A DNA stretch of 21,834 nucleotides. Source: Bacteroidales bacterium UBA3764 (GTDB lineage Bacteria; Bacteroidota; Bacteroidia; Bacteroidales; UBA932). The stretch is taken from contig DFFY01000041.1 in the NCBI GenBank assembly GCA_002371115.1, positions 1 to 21,834 of the forward strand, read 5' to 3'. The position numbers were made by a program, and so were the translations under genes. Under the pieces are notes generated by a model. That model saw only the letters and a list, made by a program, of their open reading frames with translations, had not been told where the DNA came from and did no database searches. Of this stretch, positions 15,486-21,834 are shown piece by piece. The first letter of the stretch is position 1; each line of letters begins with the position of its first letter.

Positions 15486-16652
15486 ATGAGCCGTCTGTTG
15501 CATATCGCACTTGTGGGCGCGGGAAACCGGGCGGGGAAATACCTTGCCTGCCTGCCGGAAGACGTTACGGTATCGGCCGTCGTGGAGCCGGATGTGCTCC
15601 GCCGGGAAAGGCTGCTGGAACGTTGCCCGGGAGCTGTGGGCTATCGGCAAATGGAAGACTTGGTGCAGGCCGCGCCTTTGCTGGACGCCGTGATTGTGGC
15701 CGCACCGGACGCCCTGCACGTTCCCATTGCCGTCTGCGCCGCAAGCAGGGGCTGGCACATCCTCATGGAAAAACCCGTTGCGCTAACGCTGGCAGACTAC
15801 CAGTCACTCATGGAAGCCACGTCCGGCGTCACGGTGGGCGTTTGCCTGGAAATGCGCTTTCACCCCTACTGGCAAAAAATGCGGGAACTGGTTTTGTCCG
15901 GCGCCGTAGGAGCCGTGGAAGAAATTCTGCATACGGAGCAAATCGGCGCAGACCGCATGAGCCATACTTTTGTCCGGGGACTTTGGGCGTCCAAGGCGGA
16001 AGCCGGCCCCATTTTCCTGTCCAAGTGCAGCCACGACACCGACTTCCTCCTCTGGCTTACGGGCGGCAAGGCCGTGTCGGTCCGCTCGGAAGGCGGGCTT
16101 TCGCGCTTCAAGGCCGCCGAGGCACCTCAGGGAAGCACGGAACGCTGCCTCTACTGTCCCGTGGATTGCCCTTATTCAGCCGTAAAGCTGTATCGGGAAC
16201 GGCAGGCCTGGACGGACGGTTTTACCGTTCCGCAGGGGCGTTCGCTGGCAGCCGTCATCGAGGAAGAATTGGCCCGGGGCCGATATGGCCGCTGTGTGTA
16301 CCACTGCGCCAACGATGTCTATGACCACCAGGAGGTGGCGGTTACGCTGGATTCCGGTATCCGGCTGCGTATCTGCCTGGACGGGCTTTCCTTGGAGGAA
16401 GGACGGACTACGCTCATCCGGGGCTCACACGGGGTGCTGCGTGCAGCAGACTGGCAGCTATGGCTCAGCCAGGACGGCGGTCCCCAGGAGTGCGTGGGTG
16501 ATTTCCGCGCCTTGGGAAACGCGCCCCTGCACGGCGGAGCGGACCGGCTGCTGGTCCAGGACTTCTTCCAGGCCCTGCGTTCGGGCACCCAGCCCGGCGC
16601 CACCCTCTCCTCCACCCTGGAAGCCCACCGCATCTGCTATCTGGCGGGCTGA
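15486..16652 (+). CDS. Gfo/Idh/MocA-family oxidoreductase
   Basis: The 388-residue product has an N-terminal Rossmann domain with GAGNRAGKY (residues 11-19) for NAD(P) binding and the family EKP motif (Glu95-Lys96-Pro97). The C-terminal alpha/beta domain contains the segment CSHDTDFLLWL that is typical of the substrate site. These enzymes oxidise or reduce sugars, inositols and related compounds; the substrate here cannot be told. Cys221, Cys224 and Cys228 in RCLYCPVDCPYSA form a cluster seen in one branch of this family. The ATG at 15486 lies 7 bases past the tRNA terminator, with no promoter box between, so expression may rely on read-through or on an element I cannot recognise. It converges with the FAD dehydrogenase gene, with 13 bases between stops. 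Confidence 0.85.
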   Translation: MSRLLHIALVGAGNRAGKYLACLPEDVTVSAVVEPDVLRRERLLERCPGAVGYRQMEDLVQAAPLLDAVIVAAPDALHVPIAVCAASRGWHILMEKPVALTLADYQSLMEATSGVTVGVCLEMRFHPYWQKMRELVLSGAVGAVEEILHTEQIGADRMSHTFVRGLWASKAEAGPIFLSKCSHDTDFLLWLTGGKAVSVRSEGGLSRFKAAEAPQGSTERCLYCPVDCPYSAVKLYRERQAWTDGFTVPQGRSLAAVIEEELARGRYGRCVYHCANDVYDHQEVAVTLDSGIRLRICLDGLSLEEGRTTLIRGSHGVLRAADWQLWLSQDGGPQECVGDFRALGNAPLHGGADRLLVQDFFQALRSGTQPGATLSSTLEAHRICYLAG

Positions 16653-16665
16653 TGCAGCGCAGGGC

Positions 16666-19443
16666 TCAGCGGGTTGCCCTGTTCACCAAGTACACAATGG
16701 AGCGGTAGGGCACGCCGCCGTGCGTGGTGAGGCCAATCTCACAGGTGCGGCTGTTGGAGAATCCCTCACTTACACCGGCCTCCTCCAACTCCGGGCGCAA
16801 TTTCCGGAGGGCCCACGCATTCAGTTCCGGCCGGGTCATTCCTTTATCGCCGGCATAGGCACAGCAACCGACGCCGGCAGGGACCGTCACCTTGGTCGAA
16901 CAAAGTTTTGCCAAACTTATTATACAATCCTCCAGGCCCATCAGACGCATGGAGCAGGTGACATGGACCGCGACAGGCTCGTCAAGCGGATGGAACGCCA
17001 GGCGGTCTTTCAGGAACTTCCAGATAAACTCCGCCGGCTCATAAAGATGCATCCGCCGGATGTGTTTGCGCATGCGGTGAAGACAGGGACTTTGGTCGCA
17101 GAGAACGGGATAGCGCCCTTGAGACGACGCTTTCCACAGTGCGTCTTCCAGTTCCTGCAGCTTTTTGTCCGCTATTTCCGGAAGTCCCTTGCTTTCCCAA
17201 ATGGTTCCACAGCACAGGCTGTCCATCTTTTCCGGGAAAATCACTTCATAACCGGCTTTCCGGAGCAGTTCCACCATTTCTTCCACCAGAGGACGGACCG
17301 TGTCCTTGGGTGCAGGTCCCATCATCTGGTTCAGGCAGCTGGGGAAATAGACCACTTTGAGGGGGCTGTCCCCTGTCTGTATTCCTTTGGGCCGATACCC
17401 CCTTGGCGTCTGAGGCGTCCACAGCGGCAGGCCTGCCGCATGAAGCCCTTTTCCGACAGCCGCCATGGCCTTGTCCCCCAGCACGGCATGTGCCGCACCC
17501 GCAAGGCCCAGCACGCCCCTGAGTACAGTCTTTGTCCCATGGAAGTGATTCGCCACCCACGCTCCGGCAAAGGTTCCGGCAGGCGAAACGCTTTCGCGGC
17601 GCAGCTGATGGGTCATATCGGCAACGTTTATTCCCATGGGACAGGACATGGAGCAAAGGCCGTCTCCTGCGCATGTCACCTTGCCCGGATAGGTAAAGGC
17701 CTTTTCGAGGGCCTCATAGGGCTCCCCTGCCTTTTTACGACGGGCAATCTCCCGCTGCACCACTATGCGTGTCCGGGAAGAGAGCGTGAATCCGCACGAC
17801 ACGCAGTTCACTTCACAGAAGCCGCACTCAATGCATTTGTTGATCTGCTTATACGCTGCTGCGGCGTCGGCATCTTTTGGCTCCAGGACCGGAATCCGCT
17901 TCAGGTTCTTCAAATAGCAGTTCCGGTCGTCATTGAAGATGACGCCGGGATTCAGGATACCCATCGGGTCGAACACCGCTTTGATACGCTTCATCAGCGC
18001 AAACGCCTGCTCTCCCCACTCGTATTCCACAAAAGGCGCCATGTTCCGGCCCGTGCCATGCTCGGCTTTCAGAGACCCGTCATACTTTTCCACCACAAGC
18101 CGCACGACGTCCTTTATCATGGCATCGTAACGGGCAATGTCCTCAGGCGTATCGAAGCGCTGGTTGATGATGAAATGGAAGTTACCTTCCAACGCATGTC
18201 CGTAAATGCAGGAATCCGTATAGCCGTGGCGGTCCAGGAGGGCCGACAAATCCGCCGTCGCCTCGGGAAGGGACTCCACATGAAAAGCCACGTCTTCTAT
18301 CAGGCAGGTCGTTCCTTCCTCCCGCAGGCCGCCTACCGTGGGGAAAATACCGGCACGGATGGACCAGTATTGGGAAACCGTCTCCGGGTCATCGGTAAAG
18401 AGCACGGCAACGCCGAAAGGCTCCAATGCCTGTGTCACTTCTGTGACGATGGCGGCCAGCCCGTCCTCCGATGGCGCCTGAACCTCCAGGAGGAGCGCCG
18501 TAAGGTCCGGCTTTTCCGCTGTCAGATGCGGGTCCTTTACGGACGCCAGGGACCTTGCATCCAGCAGTTCCGCGGCGTTCAGGCGCACTTTCTTTAGCGC
18601 AACCACAGCCCTGGCCGCCGTTACAATATCGTCAAAATAGACCATGGCGCTGGCCTTGTAGGGATTCACGGGGAGGGTGGCCATGGTTACCGCAGACAGA
18701 AAGCCCAGCGTACCTTCCGAACCCACCATCAGATGGGCAATAATCTCAAAGGGGTCTGTATAGGCGGTCAGAGGGCGCAGATTCAGGCCGGTGACATTCT
18801 TGATGGTGTATTTGCGTTCTATGCGCTGACGGAGCGCATCGTCAGCGGCCACGCTGTCCCGGAGCTGCTCAATGGCACGGATAAACGCCGGATGGCTTTT
18901 TTGGAACGCCGCCCGTGAGGAAGCATCGCCGGTATCCAGGACCGTTCCGTCGGCAAGTACAATCCGGGCCGACAGGAGCGTTTTGTCGGAATTGGCATGC
19001 ACGCCGCAGCTCATCCCGGAGGCATTGTTGGCAACGATGCCCCCCACCATGCAGCTTCCGATAGAAGCGGGATCCGGGCCGAAGTATCGGCCAAAAGGAG
19101 CCAAGCGCCGGTTTACTTCACGTCCCACAATACCCGGTTGCGGCGTAATAGAGCCGTTCTCGGGATTATACCGGGACTGTTCCCAGTTCTTTCCGGCCAC
19201 AAGCAGTACGCTGTCTGTAATGGATTGGCCGGAGAGCGCGGTCCCGGCCGCCCTGAAGGTGACGGGGATACGCTTTTGGGTGGCCTCAGAAAGAATCTTA
19301 GACACCTCCGCCTCGTCCTTTGCGCGGATTACCATTTTGGGTGTAAGACGATATTCGCCGGCATCCGTGCCCCAGGCGATGGTGCTGAGCTCGTCTGTCA
19401 TGACGCGTTCAGAAGGAATAAAGGAGAAGGCTGTGTTTTTCAT
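16666..19443 (-). CDS. FAD- and Fe-S-binding dehydrogenase, D-lactate/2-hydroxyacid type
   Basis: The product is 925 residues from the ATG at 19443 (MKNTAFSFIPSERVM); more distal in-frame starts precede the likely promoter. Residues about 30-220 are an FAD-binding PCMH domain (RAAGTALSGQS at 64-74; PDPASIGSCMVGGIVANNAS at 123-142). An FAD-oxidase C-terminal domain follows (YGHALEGNFHF), then two ferredoxin-like clusters beginning at Cys537 (CIECGFCEVNC) and Cys591 (CAGDGLCSMSCP). The C-terminus has CCG-type cysteine motifs (SLCCGTIWES, CCAYAGDKGM). This GlcD-plus-GlcF-like fusion matches the large Dld/D-2-hydroxyacid dehydrogenases that pass electrons to the respiratory chain. D-lactate is the most likely substrate, though 2-hydroxyglutarate is possible. 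It is a single-gene unit. Confidence 0.88.
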   Translation of the reverse strand: MKNTAFSFIPSERVMTDELSTIAWGTDAGEYRLTPKMVIRAKDEAEVSKILSEATQKRIPVTFRAAGTALSGQSITDSVLLVAGKNWEQSRYNPENGSITPQPGIVGREVNRRLAPFGRYFGPDPASIGSCMVGGIVANNASGMSCGVHANSDKTLLSARIVLADGTVLDTGDASSRAAFQKSHPAFIRAIEQLRDSVAADDALRQRIERKYTIKNVTGLNLRPLTAYTDPFEIIAHLMVGSEGTLGFLSAVTMATLPVNPYKASAMVYFDDIVTAARAVVALKKVRLNAAELLDARSLASVKDPHLTAEKPDLTALLLEVQAPSEDGLAAIVTEVTQALEPFGVAVLFTDDPETVSQYWSIRAGIFPTVGGLREEGTTCLIEDVAFHVESLPEATADLSALLDRHGYTDSCIYGHALEGNFHFIINQRFDTPEDIARYDAMIKDVVRLVVEKYDGSLKAEHGTGRNMAPFVEYEWGEQAFALMKRIKAVFDPMGILNPGVIFNDDRNCYLKNLKRIPVLEPKDADAAAAYKQINKCIECGFCEVNCVSCGFTLSSRTRIVVQREIARRKKAGEPYEALEKAFTYPGKVTCAGDGLCSMSCPMGINVADMTHQLRRESVSPAGTFAGAWVANHFHGTKTVLRGVLGLAGAAHAVLGDKAMAAVGKGLHAAGLPLWTPQTPRGYRPKGIQTGDSPLKVVYFPSCLNQMMGPAPKDTVRPLVEEMVELLRKAGYEVIFPEKMDSLCCGTIWESKGLPEIADKKLQELEDALWKASSQGRYPVLCDQSPCLHRMRKHIRRMHLYEPAEFIWKFLKDRLAFHPLDEPVAVHVTCSMRLMGLEDCIISLAKLCSTKVTVPAGVGCCAYAGDKGMTRPELNAWALRKLRPELEEAGVSEGFSNSRTCEIGLTTHGGVPYRSIVYLVNRATR

Positions 19444-19451
19444 AAGCAATG

Positions 19452-19459
19452 CAAAGATA
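19452..19459 (-). promoter_or_regulatory. Candidate -7 box of the FAD dehydrogenase gene
   Basis: The minus strand reads TATCTTTG, fitting TAnnTTTG, 8 bases upstream of the ATG at 19443, so the leader would be almost absent. The nearest ATTG (19480-19477) has a 17-base spacer, short of the usual 19-20. Confidence 0.5.
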
Positions 19460-19537
19460 GCTATTATTATGCTTTTCAATGCGCGAACCTTGCAAAGATT
19501 TGCATAAGAGGAGAAGGAGAGCCATACCATTGCGTCC

Positions 19538-19698
19538 ATAGAAGAGAGAAACAACATAGTAATCTATCAGTCCGAGGACGGGCTGGTGAGCATGGAGGCC
19601 ATGGTGCTCAGCACGAAACCATTTGGGCTACGCAGAAGGCAATAGCAGCCTTGTTCGGGAAAGATGTGTCTGACATTTCCAGGCACATTCGAATCTAG
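19538..19698 (+). pseudogene. RhuM-family N-terminal remnant with a frameshift
   Basis: One frame reads IEERNNIVIYQSEDGLVSME (19538-19597) and continues to AMVLS. After a shift near 19610 another frame reads HETIWATQKAIAALFGKDVS and DISRHIRI to a TAG at 19696-19698. This is the N-terminal pattern of RhuM-like proteins (IVIYQ.eDG.v..E....ETvW.tQ..iA.LFg.d...I.rHI), a DNA-binding-type domain often found in accessory regions. No plausible start codon is in frame and about 280 C-terminal residues are missing, so it is dead. The rest of 19460-19841 holds no intact gene: 19699-19740 shows nothing I recognise. Confidence 0.7.
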
Positions 19699-19740
19699 CG
19701 TACTAATCTTTTGGCATTTATTCTGGAACCCAGATATTGT

Positions 19741-19845
19741 TCAGGTCCACCAACTCGACATCCTTGCAGCGTCCGCAATTTCCGCAGCCAGCAATTCCGG
19801 CCCGTATTTGTGCTTCCAGAACTTGAATGTATAGATATCTTTCAC
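19741..19845 (-). pseudogene. 34-codon frame after the hydrolase, possible gene remnant
   Basis: A GTG at 19845-19843 overlaps the hydrolase stop (GTGA) and opens a frame reading MKDIYTFKFWKHKYGPELLA that stops after 34 codons at 19741. The composition is protein-like (Trp, Tyr, Phe and Lys rich) and the overlap suggests a former downstream operon gene. I do not recognise a family. It may equally be chance. Confidence 0.2.
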
Positions 19846-20531
19846 TTGACTTCCAATTCTTTGATGCACCATGAGAAAGCGGCCGCCAGTCTTTTGTCTC
19901 CGTCCTGGAAATGATTCCCTGGATTCCAGACCAACGTGCAGTTTTCTCTTCCAAGTTGAGCCTTGAGAAGTTCATATTCGCCTCGCACGCAGTCTCCAAC
20001 ACGGGCAATGGCGTGGTTCTTCACATGCTCTTCCTGGTCGCCCAGGCTCAGATAAACCTTCCCGGTTTGCACCGGATGCGCTTTTGCATAATCCAGCCAG
20101 TCCTTGATCCAGAGAGAAGGTGATGCTGTAGCAATGGCGGCAAAACGATCAATCTGCATGGATGACCAAAGGGCGAAAAGCCCGCCCAGGGAGTAACCAC
20201 CAAGAATGACGGGCAGTTTTCCATATTCGGCCTCAAGCGCAGGAAGAAGCGATTCCTTCACATAGCGGAGCGTCTCGCCGGTCTTGGTTCCCACTTCCGG
20301 TTTCCGATTGATGGCATCGTCGTGCCATGGGGTAAGGTCCAAATCCCAGTCGAACACCTGGAATGCAGCAAGGACAAAGGGGACACCAGCCGTCCCGGCA
20401 ATCAATTCTGCCGTTTGGTCGAAAAAGCCACGTTCGTGATTCCCGAGCGTCTGAATAAGGAGATATTGAGGCTGGACGGAGTCTGATATAAAACACTCAC
20501 GGCCGTCTATAGTGCAAGTTTTGTGGTTCAT
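19842..20531 (-). CDS. Alpha/beta hydrolase (esterase-like)
   Basis: The 229-residue product has the nucleophile elbow GGYSLGGLFA with Ser114. The probable acid is Asp165 in SLGDQEEH and the catalytic His207 lies in WNPGNHFQD, so the Ser-Asp-His triad is complete and in the right order for an alpha/beta hydrolase. No signal peptide is seen, so it is cytoplasmic. It resembles the esterase-D-like group that hydrolyses small acyl or glyco esters; the substrate is unknown. The ATG at 20531 is chosen because a TAACTTTG box on the minus strand (20545-20538) lies between it and the ATG at 20549, which would therefore be upstream of transcription. It is the only clearly intact gene in the decayed right end of the window. 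Confidence 0.85.
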   Translation of the reverse strand: MNHKTCTIDGRECFISDSVQPQYLLIQTLGNHERGFFDQTAELIAGTAGVPFVLAAFQVFDWDLDLTPWHDDAINRKPEVGTKTGETLRYVKESLLPALEAEYGKLPVILGGYSLGGLFALWSSMQIDRFAAIATASPSLWIKDWLDYAKAHPVQTGKVYLSLGDQEEHVKNHAIARVGDCVRGEYELLKAQLGRENCTLVWNPGNHFQDGDKRLAAAFSWCIKELEVK

Positions 20532-20537
20532 AGCATA

Positions 20538-20545
20538 CAAAGTTA
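20538..20545 (-). promoter_or_regulatory. Candidate -7 box of the alpha/beta hydrolase gene
   Basis: The minus strand reads TAACTTTG 6 bases upstream of the ATG at 20531, giving a nearly leaderless transcript. No -33 TTTG is found at the normal distance; upstream sequence is derived from a broken GNAT gene. Confidence 0.45.
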
Positions 20546-20548
20546 GCA

Positions 20549-20617
20549 TTATTTCCCGTAAGTGAGGAGCATCATGTCACGCATCTCGCTGAAGCCGGCA
20601 GCCTCATACAAGGCTCT
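20549..20617 (-). pseudogene. GNAT acetyltransferase C-terminal remnant
   Basis: The minus-strand frame ending at the TAA at 20551-20549 reads RALYEAAGFSEMRDMMLLTY then GK. (N).A..LYE..GF is the acetyl-CoA-proximal motif B of GNAT N-acetyltransferases, followed by the usual last strand. Only about 22 residues remain of a roughly 150-residue enzyme. The frame runs directly into the truncated pyridoxamine-oxidase-like gene upstream, in another frame, marking a deletion junction near 20616-20625. Confidence 0.65.
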
Positions 20618-20831
20618 ACCGCAAGGAGATGTTTCCATTCCGGGAAAGTATCTCTACGGCAGGGGTCTCCTGCAATTCCGCATAGACCCGCTTGTGCGGC
20701 CCTGTTGCAAACCAGAGTGTAGTTCCAGACTGCTTCATAATCTGGAACACCCGCATCTGCGGCCGCCCGTTTCCAATGGTGGCAAAGGCCACTTCGTTGT
20801 TTTCTTTAAGGAAATCCAGTGCTTCTTGCAT
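20616..20831 (-). pseudogene. Pyridoxamine 5'-phosphate oxidase-family protein, C-terminus lost
   Basis: The 71-residue frame begins MQEALDFLKENNEVAFATIG and continues NGRPQMRVFQIMKQSGTTLW and FATGPHKRVYAEL. This is the N-terminal half of a small FMN-binding split-barrel protein (pyridoxamine oxidase-like). Such proteins are about 130-140 residues, so half is missing. After GNISLR the frame hits TAG exactly where GNAT-derived sequence starts. The ATG at 20831 is 12 bases after the HxlR stop, so the gene was the second gene of an HxlR-controlled unit, a common arrangement for flavoproteins. It is probably non-functional, because the missing half contains part of the dimer and FMN site. Confidence 0.75.
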
Positions 20832-20843
20832 AACCTACTTTGT

Positions 20844-21182
20844 TTAAACCAATACTTTTCCGTGCGTAACGTCCTGGAAATGCTCCACGGCCCAGCCGAT
20901 GAGGCTGTCCACGTGAGGCATCAGGGATTCTCCAAGCGGCGTAAGGGAATACTCTACACGCGGTGGTATCTCCGGATAGGCCTTGCGCCTGACAAGACCG
21001 TCCCGCTCAAGATTTTTAAGTGTGGCCGACAACATCTTCTCGGAGACGTCGCTCATCTCCTTATATATCTGGCCGAAACGAAGGGTCCCGCCCTTGTGCA
21101 GATGGTACAGGACCAGCAGGGACCATTTGTCGCCGAAACGGTCGATGACGTTCCGGATGGGGCAGCATCCGGAGAAGCTCAC
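20844..21182 (-). CDS. HxlR-family winged-helix regulator, 5' end replaced
   Basis: The 112-residue product has the HxlR signature CPIRNVIDRFGDKWSLLVLY near its N-terminus. The winged helix follows (LRFGQIYKEMSDVSEKMLSA, LKNLERDGLVRRKAYPEIPP, VEYSLTPLGESLMP). HxlR regulators usually sense redox or electrophile signals through the Cys before PIRN and control a neighbouring reductase or flavoprotein gene. The only start is GTG at 21182-21180, and the first five residues (MSFSG) are read from sequence that on the other strand belongs to a SnoaL-like gene. The native start and promoter therefore appear to be lost. The DNA-binding domain itself looks intact, so this may be a live gene with a new 5' end or a pseudogene. 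Confidence 0.75.
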   Translation of the reverse strand: MSFSGCCPIRNVIDRFGDKWSLLVLYHLHKGGTLRFGQIYKEMSDVSEKMLSATLKNLERDGLVRRKAYPEIPPRVEYSLTPLGESLMPHVDSLIGWAVEHFQDVTHGKVLV

Positions 21183-21492
21183 CTCCTACTTCGACGGAAA
21201 CAACTATATCCAGCACAATCCCGGCATCGCCGATGGTCTGGACGGCCTTGGCGCCGCACTTGCGGCCATGGCGCAGCAGGGCATCGAGATGAAGTACGAT
21301 ACGCTCCACAAGGTGCTGGGCAAGGGAAACTTCGTCCTCACCGTGAGCGAAGGCTCCCTGGGCGGCATGCATAGTTCCTACTTCGATCTCTTCCGCATCG
21401 AAAATGGCAAGATTGCCGAGCACTGGGACACCATCGAGTCCATCCTCCCGGAAGACAAACGCCTGAATGCCAATGGCAAATACGGATTCTGA
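21169..21492 (+). pseudogene. SnoaL/NTF2-like protein, N-terminus lost
   Basis: The plus frame from about 21169 to the TGA at 21490-21492 reads EKLTSYFDGNNYIQHNPGIA near its start, then YDTLHKVLGKGNFVLTVSEG and SSYFDLFRIENGKIAEHWDT. This is the C-terminal two thirds of a SnoaL-like (NTF2-fold) protein of the group annotated as predicted aldol-condensation enzymes; YIQHNP and ENGKIAEHWD are hallmark motifs. The frame continues upstream without homology into the opposite-strand HxlR gene, so roughly the first 30-40 residues were lost at a junction near 21165-21170. No start codon or promoter remains in the right place. A macrodomain gene starts inside its last codons. Confidence 0.75.
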
Positions 21493-21834
21493 ATATAAAC
21501 GTCTTCAGTGGCTTTGCCGATACCTGCTGGATGAAAATCCCAGGTATCGGCAGATGCCTGTACCGGTCTCCCTGCAAGAGCTCCGGGATCTTTTCCGGGC
21601 ACTGATGAACGTCCGGCCGCCGATGCCTGCTTCAGAGGCGTTCCTGCGGTTGCAGGACGAGCAGTTGCAGGCGCAGCTGGCGGAGAAAGGCCTAGTTACC
21701 CTTGCCGATCTTGATGATTCTTGGCGCTCATCAGAGCGCCCGGCGGAGACCGTGTCCGAGGGCTTGTCCCGAGGACTTATAGGTCGGGAGCCGCGGGGGT
21801 CATTCGGGGGCAGAGCCCCCGCAAAAGTATGGCA
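21467..21834 (+). pseudogene. Macrodomain protein-ADP-ribose hydrolase N-terminus, disrupted
   Basis: A frame starting ATG at 21467 (or 21473) encodes RLQWLCRYLLDENPRYRQMP near residues 11-30, then LFRALMNVRPPMPASEAFLR and EKGLVTLADLDDSW. This is the N-terminal lead domain of protein-ADP-ribose hydrolases of the SirTM-linked macrodomain type, in which a segment like ..LWQGDIT should follow. Instead, from about 21720 the frame reads RSSERPAETVSEGLSRGLIG and a Gly/Arg-rich stretch encoded by hairpin DNA, with no macrodomain similarity, and is still open at the window edge. The family zinc and macrodomain residues are therefore absent. The start overlaps the SnoaL stop by up to 26 bases, which suggests a former operon. 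Confidence 0.65.
21723..21821. repeat. Cluster of three GC-rich hairpins at the window end
   Basis: Three hairpins lie in 99 bases. GGCGCTC-ATCA-GAGCGCC (21723-21740) has a perfect 7-bp stem. 21754-21776 pairs GTCC/GGAC and GGG/CCC around CTTGT, with a tandem GA/GA internal step. CGGGGGC-AGA-GCCCCCG (21805-21821) has a perfect 7-bp stem. They begin where macrodomain homology ends, as an inserted structured repeat would. Only one copy is visible. Confidence 0.5.

Noticed and set aside
16660..16681. Bidirectional terminator between the convergent oxidoreductase and FAD dehydrogenase genes
   Set aside because: CAGGGC/GCCCTG gives a 6-bp stem with a 10-base loop, but no T run follows on either strand.
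16285..18597. 770-codon plus-strand open frame
   Set aside because: It starts inside the oxidoreductase gene and runs antisense through the FAD/Fe-S dehydrogenase, whose FAD and cysteine motifs are unmistakable. The plus translation has no recognisable domain.
19718..20008. Minus-strand frame with a CxxCxxC-like GCGNCGRC motif
   Set aside because: Most of it is out of frame inside the well-supported alpha/beta hydrolase gene, and the cysteine motif stands alone without a domain around it.
1..21834. CRISPR array, insertion sequence or rRNA
   Set aside because: No regularly spaced direct repeats, transposase reading frame or rRNA-like sequence was found on either strand.

Overview
The window is about 58-60% GC by eye and comes from a member of the Bacteroidota, most likely Bacteroidales. 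The evidence is the set of promoters of the TTTG-N19/20-TAnnTTTG type (4897-4928, 4935-4965, 12193-12223, 15326-15356), very short leaders without clear Shine-Dalgarno sequences, a TonB-dependent receptor next to a DUF4249 lipoprotein, and a secreted C69 dipeptidase. I cannot name a genus; the GC is high for the order, which would fit Rikenellaceae or a Cryptobacteroides-like lineage, but that is inference.

Layout. 1-436 (minus): truncated EamA/DMT permease, divergent from a secreted C69 dipeptidase (521-2056). The 3' tail of a frameshifted aldo/keto reductase gene (about 2083-2272) follows, and its stop codon overlaps the start of a YpfJ-type zinc peptidase (2269-3135). 3137-4869 (minus): an outer-membrane barrel candidate followed by an APH-fold kinase. 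Divergent from it, across overlapping promoters, is a two-gene operon (4981-7159): an AmgK-like sugar kinase fused to a RapZ C-terminal domain, and a MurU-like sugar-1-phosphate nucleotidyltransferase. 7255-12207: TolC, HlyD and two ABC-2 permeases, with no ATPase gene beside them. 12233-15318: a TonB-dependent receptor and DUF4249 lipoprotein pair with its own promoter. 15368-15442: tRNA-Val(CAC) with promoter and terminator. 15486-16652: Gfo/Idh/MocA oxidoreductase. 16666-19443 (minus): large FAD and Fe-S dehydrogenase of the D-lactate/2-hydroxyacid type.

From about 19.5 kb to the end the DNA changes character. Apart from an intact alpha/beta hydrolase (19842-20531, minus) it is a patchwork of broken genes: a frameshifted RhuM N-terminus, a GNAT C-terminus joined to a pyridoxamine-oxidase-like N-terminus, an HxlR regulator whose GTG start lies in sequence belonging to a SnoaL-like gene of the opposite strand, and a macrodomain ADP-ribose hydrolase N-terminus that gives way at about 21720 to three consecutive GC-rich hairpins.

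The most interesting system is the kinase-RapZ_C fusion plus nucleotidyltransferase. Together they resemble the AmgK-MurU route that turns free N-acetylmuramic acid into UDP-MurNAc, here with an amino-sugar-phosphate-binding RapZ domain fused to the kinase. That suggests a kinase that senses the amino-sugar pool. The substrate assignment is inferred from motifs and gene order, not shown.
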